A DNA stretch of 64,000 nucleotides. Origin: Pictodentalium vernedei (taxonomy: Eukaryota > Mollusca > Scaphopoda > Dentaliida > Dentaliidae). The stretch is from NCBI GenBank assembly GCA_031216915.1, contig CM062289.1:26183533-26247532 (forward strand), read 5' to 3'. The notes beneath the pieces are model-generated. The model was not told the origin of the DNA. It made no database searches and saw only the letters and a list, made by a program, of their open reading frames with translations. The translations under genes were made by a program, and so were the position numbers. Below, piece after piece: positions 1-14,249 of the stretch (its first letter is position 1; each line of letters starts with the position of its first letter).

Positions 1-3000
1 GTACTAAAGGGCGATTGTCCACATTCCATCAGATGATGCTAGTCGTACTACACGGCGATTGTCCACATTCCATCAGATGATGCTAGTCGTACTACACGGC
101 GATTGTCCACATTCCATCATATGATGCTAGTCGTACCACACGGCGATTGTCCACATTCCATCAGATGATGCTAGTCGTACTACACGGCGATTGTCCACAT
201 TCCATCAGATGATGCTAGTCGTACTACACGGCGATTGTCCACATTCCATCAGATGATGCTAGTCGTACTAAAGGGCGATTGTCCACATTCCATCAGATGA
301 TGCTAGTCGTACTACACGGCGATTGTCCACATTCCATCAGATGATGCTAGTCATACTACACGGCGATTGTCCACATTCCATCAGATGATGCTAGTCGTAC
401 TAAAGGGCGATTGTCCACATTCCATCAGATGATGCTAGTCGTACTACACGGCGATTGTCCACATTCCATCAGATGATGCTAGTCGTACTAAAGGGCGATT
501 GTCCACATTCCATCAGATGATGCTAGTCGTACTACACGGCGATTGTCCACATTCCATCAGATGATGCTAGTCGAACTACACGGCGATTGTCCACATTCCA
601 TCATATGATGCTAGTCGTCCTACACGGCGATTGTCCACATTCCATCAGATGATGCTAGTCGTACTACACGGCGATTGTCCACATTCCATCAGATGATGCT
701 AGTCGTACTACACGGCGATTGTCCTCATTCCATCAGATGATGCTAGTCGTACTACACGGCGATTGTCCACATTCCATCAGATGATGCTAGTCGTACTACA
801 CGGCGATTGTCCACATTCCATCAGATGATGCTAGTCGTACTAAAGGGCGATTGTCCACATTCCATCAGATGATGCTAGTCGTACTACACGGCGATTGTCC
901 ACATTCCATCAGATGATGCTAGTCATACTACACGGCGATTGTCCACATTCCATCAGATGATGCTAGTCGTACTAAAGGGCGATTGTCCACATTCCATCAG
1001 ATGATGCTAGTCGTACTACACGGCGATTGTCCACATTCCATCAGATGATGCTAGTCGTACTAAAGGGCGATTGTCCACATTCCATCAGATGATGCTAGTC
1101 GTACTACGCGGTGATTGTCCACATTCCATCATATGATGCTAGTCGTACTACACGGCGATTGTCCACATTCCATCAGATGATGCTAGTCGTACTACACGGC
1201 GATTGTCCACATTCCATCATATGATGCTAGTCGTACCACACGGCGATTGTCCACATTCCATCAGATGATGCTAGTCGTACTACACAGTGATTGTCCTCAT
1301 TCCATCAGATGATGCTAGTCGTACTACACGGCGATTGTCCACATTCCATCAGATGATGCTAGTCATACTACACGGCGATTGTCCACATTCCATCAGATGA
1401 TGCTAGTCGTACTAAAGGGCGATTGTCCACATTCCATCAGATGATGCTAGTCGTACTACACGGCGATTGTCCACATTCCATCATATGATGCTAGTCGTAC
1501 TACACGGCGATTGTTCACATTCCATCATATGATGCTTGTCGTACTACACGGCGATTGTCCACATTCCATCATATGATGCTAGTCGTACTACACGGCGATT
1601 GTCCACATTCCATCATATGATGCTAGTCGTACTACACGGCGATTGTCCACATTCCATCATATGATGCTAGTCGTACTACACGGCGATTGTCCACATTCCA
1701 TCAGATGATGCTAGTCGTACTACACGGCGATTGTCCACATTCCATCATATGATGCTAGTCATACTACACGGCGATTGTCCACATTCCATCAGATGATGCT
1801 AGTCGTACTACATAGCGATTGTCCACATTCCATCAGATGATGCTAGTCGTACTACACGGCGATTGTCCACATTCCATCAGATGATGCTAGTCATACTACA
1901 CGGCGATTGTCCACATTCCATCAGATGATGCTAGTCGTACTAAAGGGCGATTGTCCACATTCCTTCAGATGATGCTAGTCGTACTACACGGCGATTGTCC
2001 ACATTCCATCATATGATGCTAGTCGTACTGCACGGCGATTGTCCACATTCCATCATATGATGCTAGTCGTACTACACGGCGATTGTCCACATTCCATCAG
2101 ATGATGCTAGTCATACTACACGGCGATTGTCCACATTCCATCATATGATGCTAGTCGTACTACACGGCGATTGTCCACATTCCTTCAGATGATGCTAGTC
2201 GTACTACACGGCGATTGTCCACATTCCATCATATGATGCTAGTCGTACTGCACGGCGATTGTCCACATTCCATCATATGATGCTAGTCGTACTACACGGC
2301 GATTGTCCACATTCCATCAGATGATGCTAGTCGTACTACACGGCGATTGTCCACATTCCATCAGATGATGCTAGTCATACTACACGGCGATTGTCCACAT
2401 TCCATCAGATGATGCTAGTCGTACTAAAGGGCGATTGTCCACATTCCTTCAGATGATGCTAGTCGTACTACACGGCGATTGTCCACATTCCATCATATGA
2501 TGCTAGTCGTACCACACGGCGATTGTCCACATTCCATCAGATGATGCTAGTCGTACTACACGGTGATTGTCCACATTCCTTCAGATGATGCTAGTCGTAC
2601 TACACGGCGATTGTCCACATTCCATCAGATGATGCTAGTCGTACCACACGGCGATTGTCCACATTCCATCAGATGATGCTAGTCGTACCACACGGTGATT
2701 GTCCACATTCCATCAGATGATGCTAGTCGCACTACACGGCGATTGTCCACATTCCATCAGATGATGCTAGTCGTACTACACGGCGATTGTCCACATTCCA
2801 TCAGATGATGCTAGTCGTACTACACGGCGATTGTCCACATTCCATCAGATGATGCTAGTCGTACTACACGGCGATTGTCCACATTCCATCAGATGATGCT
2901 AGTCGTACCACATGGCGATTGTCCACATTCCATCAGATGATGCTAGTCGTACCACACGGTGATTGTCCACATTCCATCAGATGATGCTAGTCGCACTACA

Positions 3001-6000
3001 CGGCGATTGTCCACATTCCATCAGATGATGCTAGTCGTACTACACGGCGATTGTCCACATTCCATCAGATGATGCTAGTCGTACTACACGGCGATTGTCC
3101 ACATTCCATCATATGATGCTAGTCGTACCACACGGCGATTGTCCACATTCCATCAGATGATGCTAGTCGTACCACACGGTGATTGTCCACATTCCATCAG
3201 ATGATGCTAGTCGCACTACACGGCGATTGTCCACATTCCATCAGATGATGCTAGTCGTACCACACGGCGATTGTCCACATTCCATCAGATGATGCTAGTC
3301 GCACTACACGGCGATTGTCCACATTCCATCAGATGATGCTAGTCGTACTACACGGCGATTGTCCACATTCCATCAGATGATGCTAGTCGTACTACACGGC
3401 GATTGTCCACATTCCATCAGATGATGCTAGTCGTACTACACGGCGATTGTCCACATTCCATCAGATGATGCTAGTCGTACTACACGGCGATTGTCCACAT
3501 TCCATCAGATGATGCTAGTCGTACCACACGGCGATTGTCCACATTCCGTCAAACGATGCTAGTCATACTACACGGCGATTGTCCACATTCCATCAGATGA
3601 TGCTAGTCGTACTACACGGCGATTGTCCACATTCCATCATATGATGCTAGTCGTACCACACGGCGATTGTCCACATTCCATCAGATGATGCTAGTCGTAC
3701 TACACGGCGATTGTCCACATTCCATCATATGATGCTAGTCGTACCACACGGCGATTGTCCACATTCCGTCAAACGATGCTAGTCGTACTACACGGCGATT
3801 GTCCACATTCCATCAGATGATGCTAGTCGTACTACACGGCGATTGTCCACATTCCGTCAAACGATGCTAGTCGTACTACACGGCGATTGTCCACATTCCA
3901 TCAGATGATGCTAGTCGTACTACACGGCGATTGTCCACATTCCATCATATGATGCTAGTCGTACTACACGGCGATTGTCCACATTCCATCATATGATGCT
4001 AGTCGTACTACACGGCGATTGTCCACATTCCATCAGATGATGCTAGTCGTACCACACGGCGATTGTCCACATTCCATCATATGATGCTAGTCGTACCACA
4101 CGGCGATTGTCCACATTCCGTCAAACGATGCTAGTCATACTACACGGCGATTGTCCACATTCCATCATATGATGCTAGTCGTACTACGCGGTGATTGTCC
4201 ACAGTCCATCAGATGATGCTAGTCGTACTACGCGGCGATTGTCCACATTCCATCAGATGATGCTAGTCGTACCACACGGCGATTGTCCACATTCCATCAG
4301 ATGATGCTAGTCGTACTACACGGCGATTGTCCACATTCCATCATATGATGCTAGTCGTACTACACGGCGATTGTCCACATTCCATCAGATGATGCTAGTC
4401 GTACTACACGGCGATTGTCTACATTCCGTCAAACGATGCTAGTCATACTACATGGCGATTGTCCACATTCCATCATATGATGCTAGTCGTACCACACGGC
4501 GATTGTCCACATTCCATCATATGATGCTAGTCGTACTACACGGCGATTGTCCACATTCCATCAGATGATGCTAGTCGTACTACACGGCGATTGTCTACAT
4601 TCCGTCAAACGATGCTAGTCATACTACATGGCGATTGTCCACATTCCATCATATGATGCTAGTCGTACCACACGGCGATTGTCCACATTCCATCATATGA
4701 TGCTAGTCGTACTACACGGCGATTGTCCACATTCCATCAGATGATGCTAGTCGTACCACACGGCGATTGTCCACATTCCATCATATGATGCTAGTCGTAC
4801 TACACGGCGATTGTCCACATTCCATCATATGATGCTAGTCGTACTACACGGCGATTGTCCACATTCCATCAGATGATGCTAGTCGTACCACACGGCGATT
4901 GTCCACATTCCATCATATGATGCTAGTCGTACTACACGGCGATTGTCCACATTCCATCATATGATGCTAGTCGTACTACACGGCGATTGTCCACATTCCA
5001 TCAGATGATGCTAGTCGTACTACACGGCGATTGTCCACATCCCGTCAGATGATGCTAGTCGTACTACACGGCGATTGTCTACATTCCGTCAAACGATGCT
5101 AGTCATACTACACGGCGATTGTCCACATTCCATCATATGATGCTAGTCGTACTACACGGCGATTGTCCACATTCCGTCAAACGATGCTAGTCATACTACA
5201 CGGCGATTGTCCACATTCCATCATATGATGCTAGTCGTACTACACGGCGATTGTCCACATTCCATCATATGATGCTAGTCGTACCACACGGCGATTGTCC
5301 ACATTCCGTCAAACGATGCTAGTCATACTACACGGCGATTGTCCACATTCCATCATATGATGCTAGTCGTACTACACGGCGATTGTCCACATTCCGTCAA
5401 ACGATGCTAGTCATACTACACGGCGATTGTCCACATTCCATCATATGATGCTAGTCGTACTACACGGCGATTGTCCACATTCCATCATATGATGCTAGTC
5501 GTACTACACGGCGATTGTCTACATTCCGTCAAACGATGCTAGTCATACTACATGGCGATTGTCCACATTCCATCATATGATGCTAGTCGTACCACACGGC
5601 GATTGTCCACATTCCGTCAAACGATGCTAGTCATACTACACGGCGATTGTCCACATTCCATCATATGATGCTAGTCGCACTACACGGCGATTGTCCACAT
5701 TCCGTCAAACGATGCTAGTCATACTACACGGCGATTGTCCACATTCCATCAGATGATGCTAGTCGTACTACACGGCGATTGTCCACATTCCATCATATGA
5801 TGCTAGTCGTACTACACGGCGATTGTCCACATTCCATCAGATGATGCTAGTCGTACTAAAGGGCGATTGTCCACATTCCATCAGATGATGCTAGTCGTAC
5901 TACACGGTGATTGTCCACATTCCATCATATGATGCTAGTCGTACTACACGGCGATTGTCCACATTCCATCATATGATGCTAGTCGTACCACACGGCGATT

Positions 6001-8888
6001 GTCCACATTCCGTCAAACGATGCTAGTCATACTACACGGCGATTGTCCACATTCCATCATATGATGCTAGTCGTACTACACGGCGATTGTCCACATTCCA
6101 TCATATGATGCTAGTCGTACTACACGGCGATTGTCCACATTCCATCAGATGATGCTAGTCGTACTACACGGCGATTGTCCACATTCCGTCAAACGATGCT
6201 AGTCGTACTACACGGCGATTGTCCACATTCCATCATATGATGCTAGTCGTACTACACGGCGATTGTCCACATTCCATCATATGATGCTAGTCGTACTACA
6301 CGGCGATTGTCCACATTCCATCAGATGATGCTAGTCGTACTACACGGCGATTGTCCACATTCCATCATATGATGCTAGTCGTACTACACGGCGATTGTCC
6401 ACATTCCATCAGATGATGCTAGTCGTACTAAAGGGCGATTGTCCACATTCCTTCAGATGATGCTAGTCGTACTACACGGCGATTGTCCACATTCCATCAG
6501 ATGATGCTAGTCGTACTACACGGCGATTGTCCACATTCCATCATATGATGCTAGTCGTACCACACGGCGATTGTCCACATTCCGTCAAACGATGCTAGTC
6601 ATACTACACGGCGATTGTCCACATTCCATCATATAATGCTAGTCATACTACACGGCGATTGTCCACATTCCATCAGATGATGCTAGTCGTACTAAAGGGC
6701 GATTGTCCACATTCCATCAGATGATGCTAGTCGTACTACACGGCGATTGTCCACATTCCATCATATGATGCTAGTCGTACTACACGGCGATTGTCCACAT
6801 TCCATCAGATGATGCTAGTCGTACCACACGGCGATTGTCCACATTCCATCAGATGATGCTAGTCGTACCACACGGCGATTGTCCACATTCCATCAGATGA
6901 TGCTAGTCGTACTACACGGCGATTGTCCACATTCCATCAGATGATGCTAGTCGTACCACACGGCGATTGTCCACATTCCATCAGATGATGCTTGTCGTAC
7001 TACACGGCGATTGTCCACATTCCATCATATGACGCTAGTCGTACCACACGGCGATTGTCCACATTCCATCAGATGATGCTAGTCGTACTACACGGCGATT
7101 GTCCACATTCCATCAGATGATGCTAGTCGTACTAAAGGGCGATTGTCCACATTCCATCAGATGATGCTAGTCGTACTACACGGCGATTGTCCACATTCCA
7201 TCAGATGATGCTAGTCGTACTACACGGCGATTGTCCACATTCCATCAGATGATGCTAGTCGTACTAAAGGGCGATTGTCCACATTCCATCAGATGATGCT
7301 AGTCGTACTACACGGTGATTGTCCACATTCCGTCATATGATGCTAGTCGTACTACACGGCGATTGTCCACATTCCATCAGATGATGCTAGTCGTACTACA
7401 CGGCGATTGTCCACATTCCATCAGATGATGCTAGTCGTACTACACGGCGATTGTCCACATTCCATCAGATGATGCTAGTCGTACTACACGGCGATTGTCC
7501 ACATTCCATCAGATGATGCTAGTCGTACTACACGGCGATTGTCCACATTCCGTCAAACGATGCTAGTCATACTACACGGCGATTGTCCACATTCCATCAT
7601 ATGATGCTAATCGTACTACACGGCGATTGTCCACATTCCATCAGATGATGCTAGTCGTACTAAAGGACGGTTGTCCACATTCCATCAGATGATACTAGTC
7701 GTACTACACGGCGATTGTCCACATTCCATCATATGATGCTAGTCGTACTACACGGCGATTGTCCACATCCCGTCAGATGATGCTAGTCGTACTACACGGC
7801 GATTGTCCACATTCCGTCAAACGATGCTAGTCATACTACACGGCGATTGTCCACATTCCATCATATGATGCTAATCGTACTAAAGGACGGTTGTCCACAT
7901 TCCATCAGATGATACTAGTCGTACTACACGGCGATTGTCCACATTCCATCATATGATGCTAGTCGTACTACACGGCGATTGTCCACATTCCATCAGATGA
8001 TGCTAGTCGTACTACACGGCGATTGTCCACATTCCATCAGATGATGCTAGTCGTACTACACGGCGATTGTCCACATTCCATCAGATGATGCTAGTCGTAC
8101 TACACGGCGATTGTCCACATTCCATCAGATGATGCTAGTCGTACTACACGGCGATTGTCCACATTCCATCAGATGATGCTAGTCGTACTACACGGCGATT
8201 GTCCACATTCCATCAGATGATGCTAGTCGTACTAAAGGACGGTTGTCCACATTCCATCAGATGATGCTAGTCGTACTACACGGCGATTGTCCACATCCCG
8301 TCAGATGATGCTAGTCGTACTACACGGCGATTGTCCACATTCCATCAGATGATGCTAGTCGTACTACACGGCGATTGTCCACATTCCGTCAAACGATGCT
8401 AGTCATACTACACGGCGATTGTCCACATTCCATCATATGATGCTAATCGTACTACACGGCGATTGTCCACATTCCATCAGATGATGCTAGTCGTACTACA
8501 CGGCGATTGTCCACATTCCATCAGATGATGCTAGTCGTACTAAAGGGCGATTGTCCACATTCCATCATATGATGCTAGTCGTACTACACGGCGATTGTCC
8601 ACATTCCATCAGATGATGCTAGTCGTACTACACGGCGATTGTCCACATTCCATCAGATGATGCTAGTCGTACTACACGGCGATTGTCCACATTCCATCAG
8701 ATGATGCTAGTCGTACTAAAGGGCGATTGTCCACATTCCATCAGATGATGCTAGTCGTACTACACGGTGATTGTCCACATTCCATCAGATGATGCTAGTC
8801 GTACTACACGGCGATTGTCCACATTCCATCAGATGATGCTAGTCATACTACACGGCGATTGTCCATATTCCATCAGATGATGCTAGTC

Positions 8889-10190
8889 GTACTACATAGC
8901 GATTGTCCACATTCCAACATATGATGCTAGTCGAACTACACGGCGATTGTCCACATTCCATCATATGATGCTAGTCGTACTACGCGGCGATTGTCCTCAT
9001 TCCATCAGATGATGCTAGTCGTACTACACGGCGATTGTCCACATTCCATCATATGATGCTAGTCGTACTACACGGCGATTGTCCACATTCCATCAGATGA
9101 TGCTAGTCGTACTACACGGCGATTGTCCACATTCCATCAGATGATGCTAGTCGTACTACGCGGCGATTGTCCACAGTCCATCATATGATGCTAGTCGTAC
9201 TACACGGCGATTGTCCACATTCCATCAGATGATGCTAGTCGTACTACACGGCGATTGTCCACATTCCATCAGATGATGCTAGTCGTACTACACGGCGATT
9301 GTCCACATTCCATCATATGATGCTAGTCGTACTACACGGCGATTGTCCACATTCCATCAGATGATGCTAGTCGTACTACACGGCGATTGTCCACATTCCA
9401 TCAGATGATGCTAGTCGTACTACACGGCGATTGTCCACATTCCATCAGATGATGCTAGTCGTACTACACGGCGATTGTCCACATTCCATCAGATGATGCT
9501 AGTCGTACTACACGGCGATTGTCCACATTCCATCAGATGATGCTAGTCGTACCACACGGCGATTGTCCACATTCCATCAGATGATGCTAGTCGTACTACA
9601 TAGCGATTGTCCACATTCCAACATATGATGCTAGTCGAACTACACGGCGATTGTCCACATTCCATCATATGATGCTAGTCGTACTACGCGGCGATTGTCC
9701 TCATTCCATCAGATGATGCTAGTCGTACTACACGGCGATTGTCCACATTCCATCAGATGATGCTAGTCGTACTACACGGCGATTGTCCACATTCCATCAG
9801 ATGATGCTAGTCGTACTACACGGCGATTGTCCTCATTCCATCAGATGATGCTAGTCGTACTACACGGCGATTGTCCACATTCCATCAGATGATGCTAGTC
9901 GTACTACACGGCGATTGTCCACATTCCATCAGATGATGCTAGTCGTACTAAAGGGCGATTGTCCACATTCCATCAGATGATGCTAGTCGTACTACACGGT
10001 GATTGTCCACATTCCATCAGATGATGCTAGTCGTACTACACGGTGATTGTCCACATTCCATCAGATGATGCTAGTCGTACTACATAGCGATTGTCCACAT
10101 TCCAACATATGATGCTAGTCGAACTACACGGCGATTGTCCACATTCCATCAGATGATGCTAGTCGTACTACGCGGCGATTGTCCTCATTC
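8889..10190 (+). repeat. Higher-order duplications within the satellite (704 and 484 bp offsets)
   Basis: A rare monomer string (TACATAGCG, then CCAACATATG, then GTCGAACTAC, then GTCCTCATTCC) recurs at about 8895, 9599 and 10083. The offsets are 704 bp (16 units) and 484 bp (11 units). The third copy differs in one unit. This is best read as block duplication by unequal exchange or rolling-circle reinsertion inside the array. Confidence 0.85.
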
Positions 10191-11644
10191 CATCAGATGA
10201 TGCTAGTCGTACTACACGGCGATTGTCCACATTCCATCATATGATGCTAGTCGTACTACACGGCGATTGTCCTCATTCCATCAGATGATGCTAGTCGTAC
10301 TACACGGCGATTGTCCACATTCCATCATATGATGCTAGTCGTACTACACGGCGATTGTCCACATTCCATCAGATGATGCTAGTCGTACCACACGGCGATT
10401 GTCCACATTCCATCAGATGATGCTAGTCGTACTAAAGGACGGTTGTCCACATTCCATCAGATGATGCTAGTCGTACTACACGGCGATTGTCCACATTCCA
10501 TCATATGATGCTTGTTGTACTACACGGCGATTGTCCACATTCCATCATATGATGCTTGTTGTACTACACGGCGATTGTCCACATTCCATCATATGATGCT
10601 TGTTGTACTACACGGCGATTGTCCACATTCCATCAGATGATGCTAGTCGTACTACACGGCGATTGTCCACATTCCATCAGATGATGCTAGTCGTACTACA
10701 CGGCGATTGTCCACATTCCATCATATGATGCTAATCGTACTACACGGCGATTGTCCACATTCCATCATATGATGCTAGTCGTACTAAAGGGCGATTGTCC
10801 ACATTCCATCATATGATGCTAGTCGTACTACACGGCGATTGTCCACATTCCATCAGATGATGCTAGTCGTACTACACGGCGATTGTCCACATTCCATCAG
10901 ATGATGCTAGTCGTACTACACGGCGATTGTCCACATTCCATCATATGATGCTAGTCGTACTAAAGGGCAATTGTCCACATTCCATCATATGATGCTAGTC
11001 GTACTACACGGCGATTGTCCACATTCCATCATATGATGCTAGTCGTACTACACGGCGATTGTCCACATTCCATCAGATGATGCTAGTCGTACTACACGGC
11101 GATTGTCCACATTCCATCATATGATGCTAGTCGTACTACACGGCGATTGTCCACATTCCATCATATGATGCTAGTCGTACTACACGGCGATTGTCCACAT
11201 TCCATCATATGATGCTAGTCGTACTACACGGCGATTGTCCACATTCCATCAGATGATGCTAGTCGTACTACACGGCGATTGTCCACATTCCATCATATGA
11301 TGCTAGTCGTACTACACGGCGATTGTCCACATTCCATCATATGATGCTAGTCGGACTAAAGGGCGATTGTCCACATTCCATCATATGATGCTAGTCGTAC
11401 TACACGGCGATTGTCCACATTCCGTCAGATGATGCTAGTCGTACTACACGGCGATTGTCCACATTCCATCATATGATGCTAGTCGTACTACACGGCGATT
11501 GTCCACATTCCATCATATGATGCTAGTCGTACTACACGGCGATTGTCCACATTCCATCATATGATGCTAGTCGTACTACACGGCGATTGTCCACAGTCCA
11601 TCAGATGATGCTAGTCGTACTACACGGCGATTGTCCACATTCCA

Positions 11645-13050
11645 TCAGATGATGCTAGTCGTACCACACGGCGATTGTCCACATTCCATCATATGATTCT
11701 AGTCGTACTACACGGCGATTGTCCACATTCCATCATATGATGCTAGTCGTACTACACGGCGATTGTCTACATTCCGTCAAACGATGCTAGTCATACTACA
11801 CGGCGATTGTCCACATTCCATCATATGATTCTAGTCGTACTACACGGCGATTGTCCACATTCCATCATATGATGCTAGTCGTACTACACGGCGATTGTCC
11901 ACATTCCATCAGATGATGCTAGTCGTACTACACGGCGATTGTCCACATTCCGTCAGATGATGCTAGTCGTACTAAAGGGCGATTGTCCACATTCCATCAG
12001 ATGATGCTAGTCGTACCACACGGCGATTGTCCACATTCCATCATATGATTCTAGTCGTACTACACGGCGATTGTCCACATTCCATCATATGATGCTAGTC
12101 GTACTACACGGCGATTGTCTACATTCCGTCAAACGATGCTAGTCATACTACACGGCGATTGTCCACATTCCATCATATGATTCTAGTCGTACTACACGGC
12201 GATTGTCCACATTCCATCATATGATGCTAGTCGTACTACACGGCGATTGTCCACATTCCATCATATGATGCTAGTCGTACTACATAGCGATTGTCTACAT
12301 TCCGTCAAACGATGCTAGTCGTACCACACGGTGATTGTCCACATTCCATCAGATGATGCTAGTCGTACTACACGGCGATTGTCCACATTCCATCAGATGA
12401 TGCTAGTCGTACTACATGGCGATTGTCCACATTCCATCAGATGATGCTAGTCGTACTACACGGCGATTGTCCACATTCCATCAGATGATGCTAGTCGTAC
12501 CACACGGCGATTGTCCACATTCCATCAGATGATGCTAGTCGTACTACACGGCGATTGTCCACATTCCATCATATGATGCTAGTCGTACTACACGGCGATT
12601 GTCCACATTCCATCAGATGATGCTAGTCGTACTACACGGCGATTGTCCACATTCCGTCAGATGATGCTAGTCGTACTAAAGGGCGATTGTCCACATTCCA
12701 TCAGATGATGCTAGTCGTACCACACGGCGATTGTCCACATTCCATCATATGATTCTAGTCGTACTACACGGCGATTGTCCACATTCCATCATATGATGCT
12801 AGTCGTACTACACGGCGATTGTCTACATTCCGTCAAACGATGCTAGTCATACTACACGGCGATTGTCCACATTCCATCATATGATTCTAGTCGTACTACA
12901 CGGCGATTGTCCACATTCCATCATATGATGCTAGTCGTACTACACGGCGATTGTCCACATTCCATCATATGATGCTAGTCGTACTACATAGCGATTGTCT
13001 ACATTCCGTCAAACGATGCTAGTCGTACCACACGGTGATTGTCCACATTC
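11645..13050 (+). repeat. Nested higher-order duplications in the satellite (352 and 704 bp)
   Basis: The diagnostic unit with ATGATTCTAGTCG occurs in the same neighbour context near 11690, 12047 and 12751. The context at 11651 repeats 352 bp (8 units) later at 12003, and that block repeats 704 bp (16 units) later at 12707. The second step also carries along the linked units GTCAGATGATG-ACTAAAGGG (about 11950 and 12654) and GTCTACATTCCGTC. Confidence 0.85.
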
Positions 13051-14249
13051 CATCAGATGATGCTAGTCGTACTACACGGCGATTGTCCACATTCCATCAG
13101 ATGATGCTAGTCGTACTACACGGCGATTGTCCACATTCCATCATATGATGCTAGTCGTACTACACGGTGATTGTCCACATTCCATCAGATGATGCTAGTC
13201 ATACTACACGGCGATTGTCCACATTCCATCAGATGATGCTAGTCGTACTACACGGCGATTGTCCACATTCCATCATATGATGCTAGTCGTACTACACGGC
13301 GATTGTCCACATTCCATCATATGATTCTAGTCGTACTACACGGCGATTGTCCACATTCCATCATATGATTCTAGTCGTACTACACGGCGATTGTCCACAT
13401 TCCATCATATGATTCTAGTCGTACTACACGACGATTGTCCACATTCCATCATATGATTCTAGTCGTACTACACGGCGATTGTCCACATTCCATCATATGA
13501 TGCTAGTCGTACTACACGGCGATTGTCCACATTCCGTCAGATGATGCTAGTCGTACCACACGGCGATTGTCGACATTCCATCATATGATGCTAGTCGTAC
13601 TACACGGCGATTGTCCACATTCCATCAGATGATGCTAGTCGTATCACACGGCGATTGTCCACATTCCATCAGATGATGCTAGTCATACTACACGGCGATT
13701 GTCCACATTCCATCAGATGATGCTAGTCGTACTACACGGCGATTGTCCACATTCCATCATATGATGCTAGTCGTACTACACGGCGATTGTCCACATTCCA
13801 TCAGATGATGCTAGTCGTACTAAAGGGCGATTGTCCACATTCCATCATATGATGCTAGTCGTACTACACGGCTATTGTCCACATTCCATCAGATGATGCT
13901 AGTCGTACTACACGGCGATTGCCCACATTCCATCAGATGATGCTAGTCGTACTACACGGCGATTGTCCACATTCCATCAGATGATGCTAGTCGTACTAAA
14001 GGGCGATTGTCCACATTCCGTCAAACGATGCTAGTCGTACTACACGGCGATTGTCCACATTCCATCATATGATGCTAGTCGTACTACACGGCGATTGTCC
14101 ACATTCCATCAGATGATACTAGTCGTACTACACGGCGATCGTCCACATTCCGTCAAACGATGCTAGTCGTACTACACGGCGATTGTCCACATTCCGTCAA
14201 ACGATGCTAGTCGTACTACACGGCGATTGTCCACATTCCATCATATGAT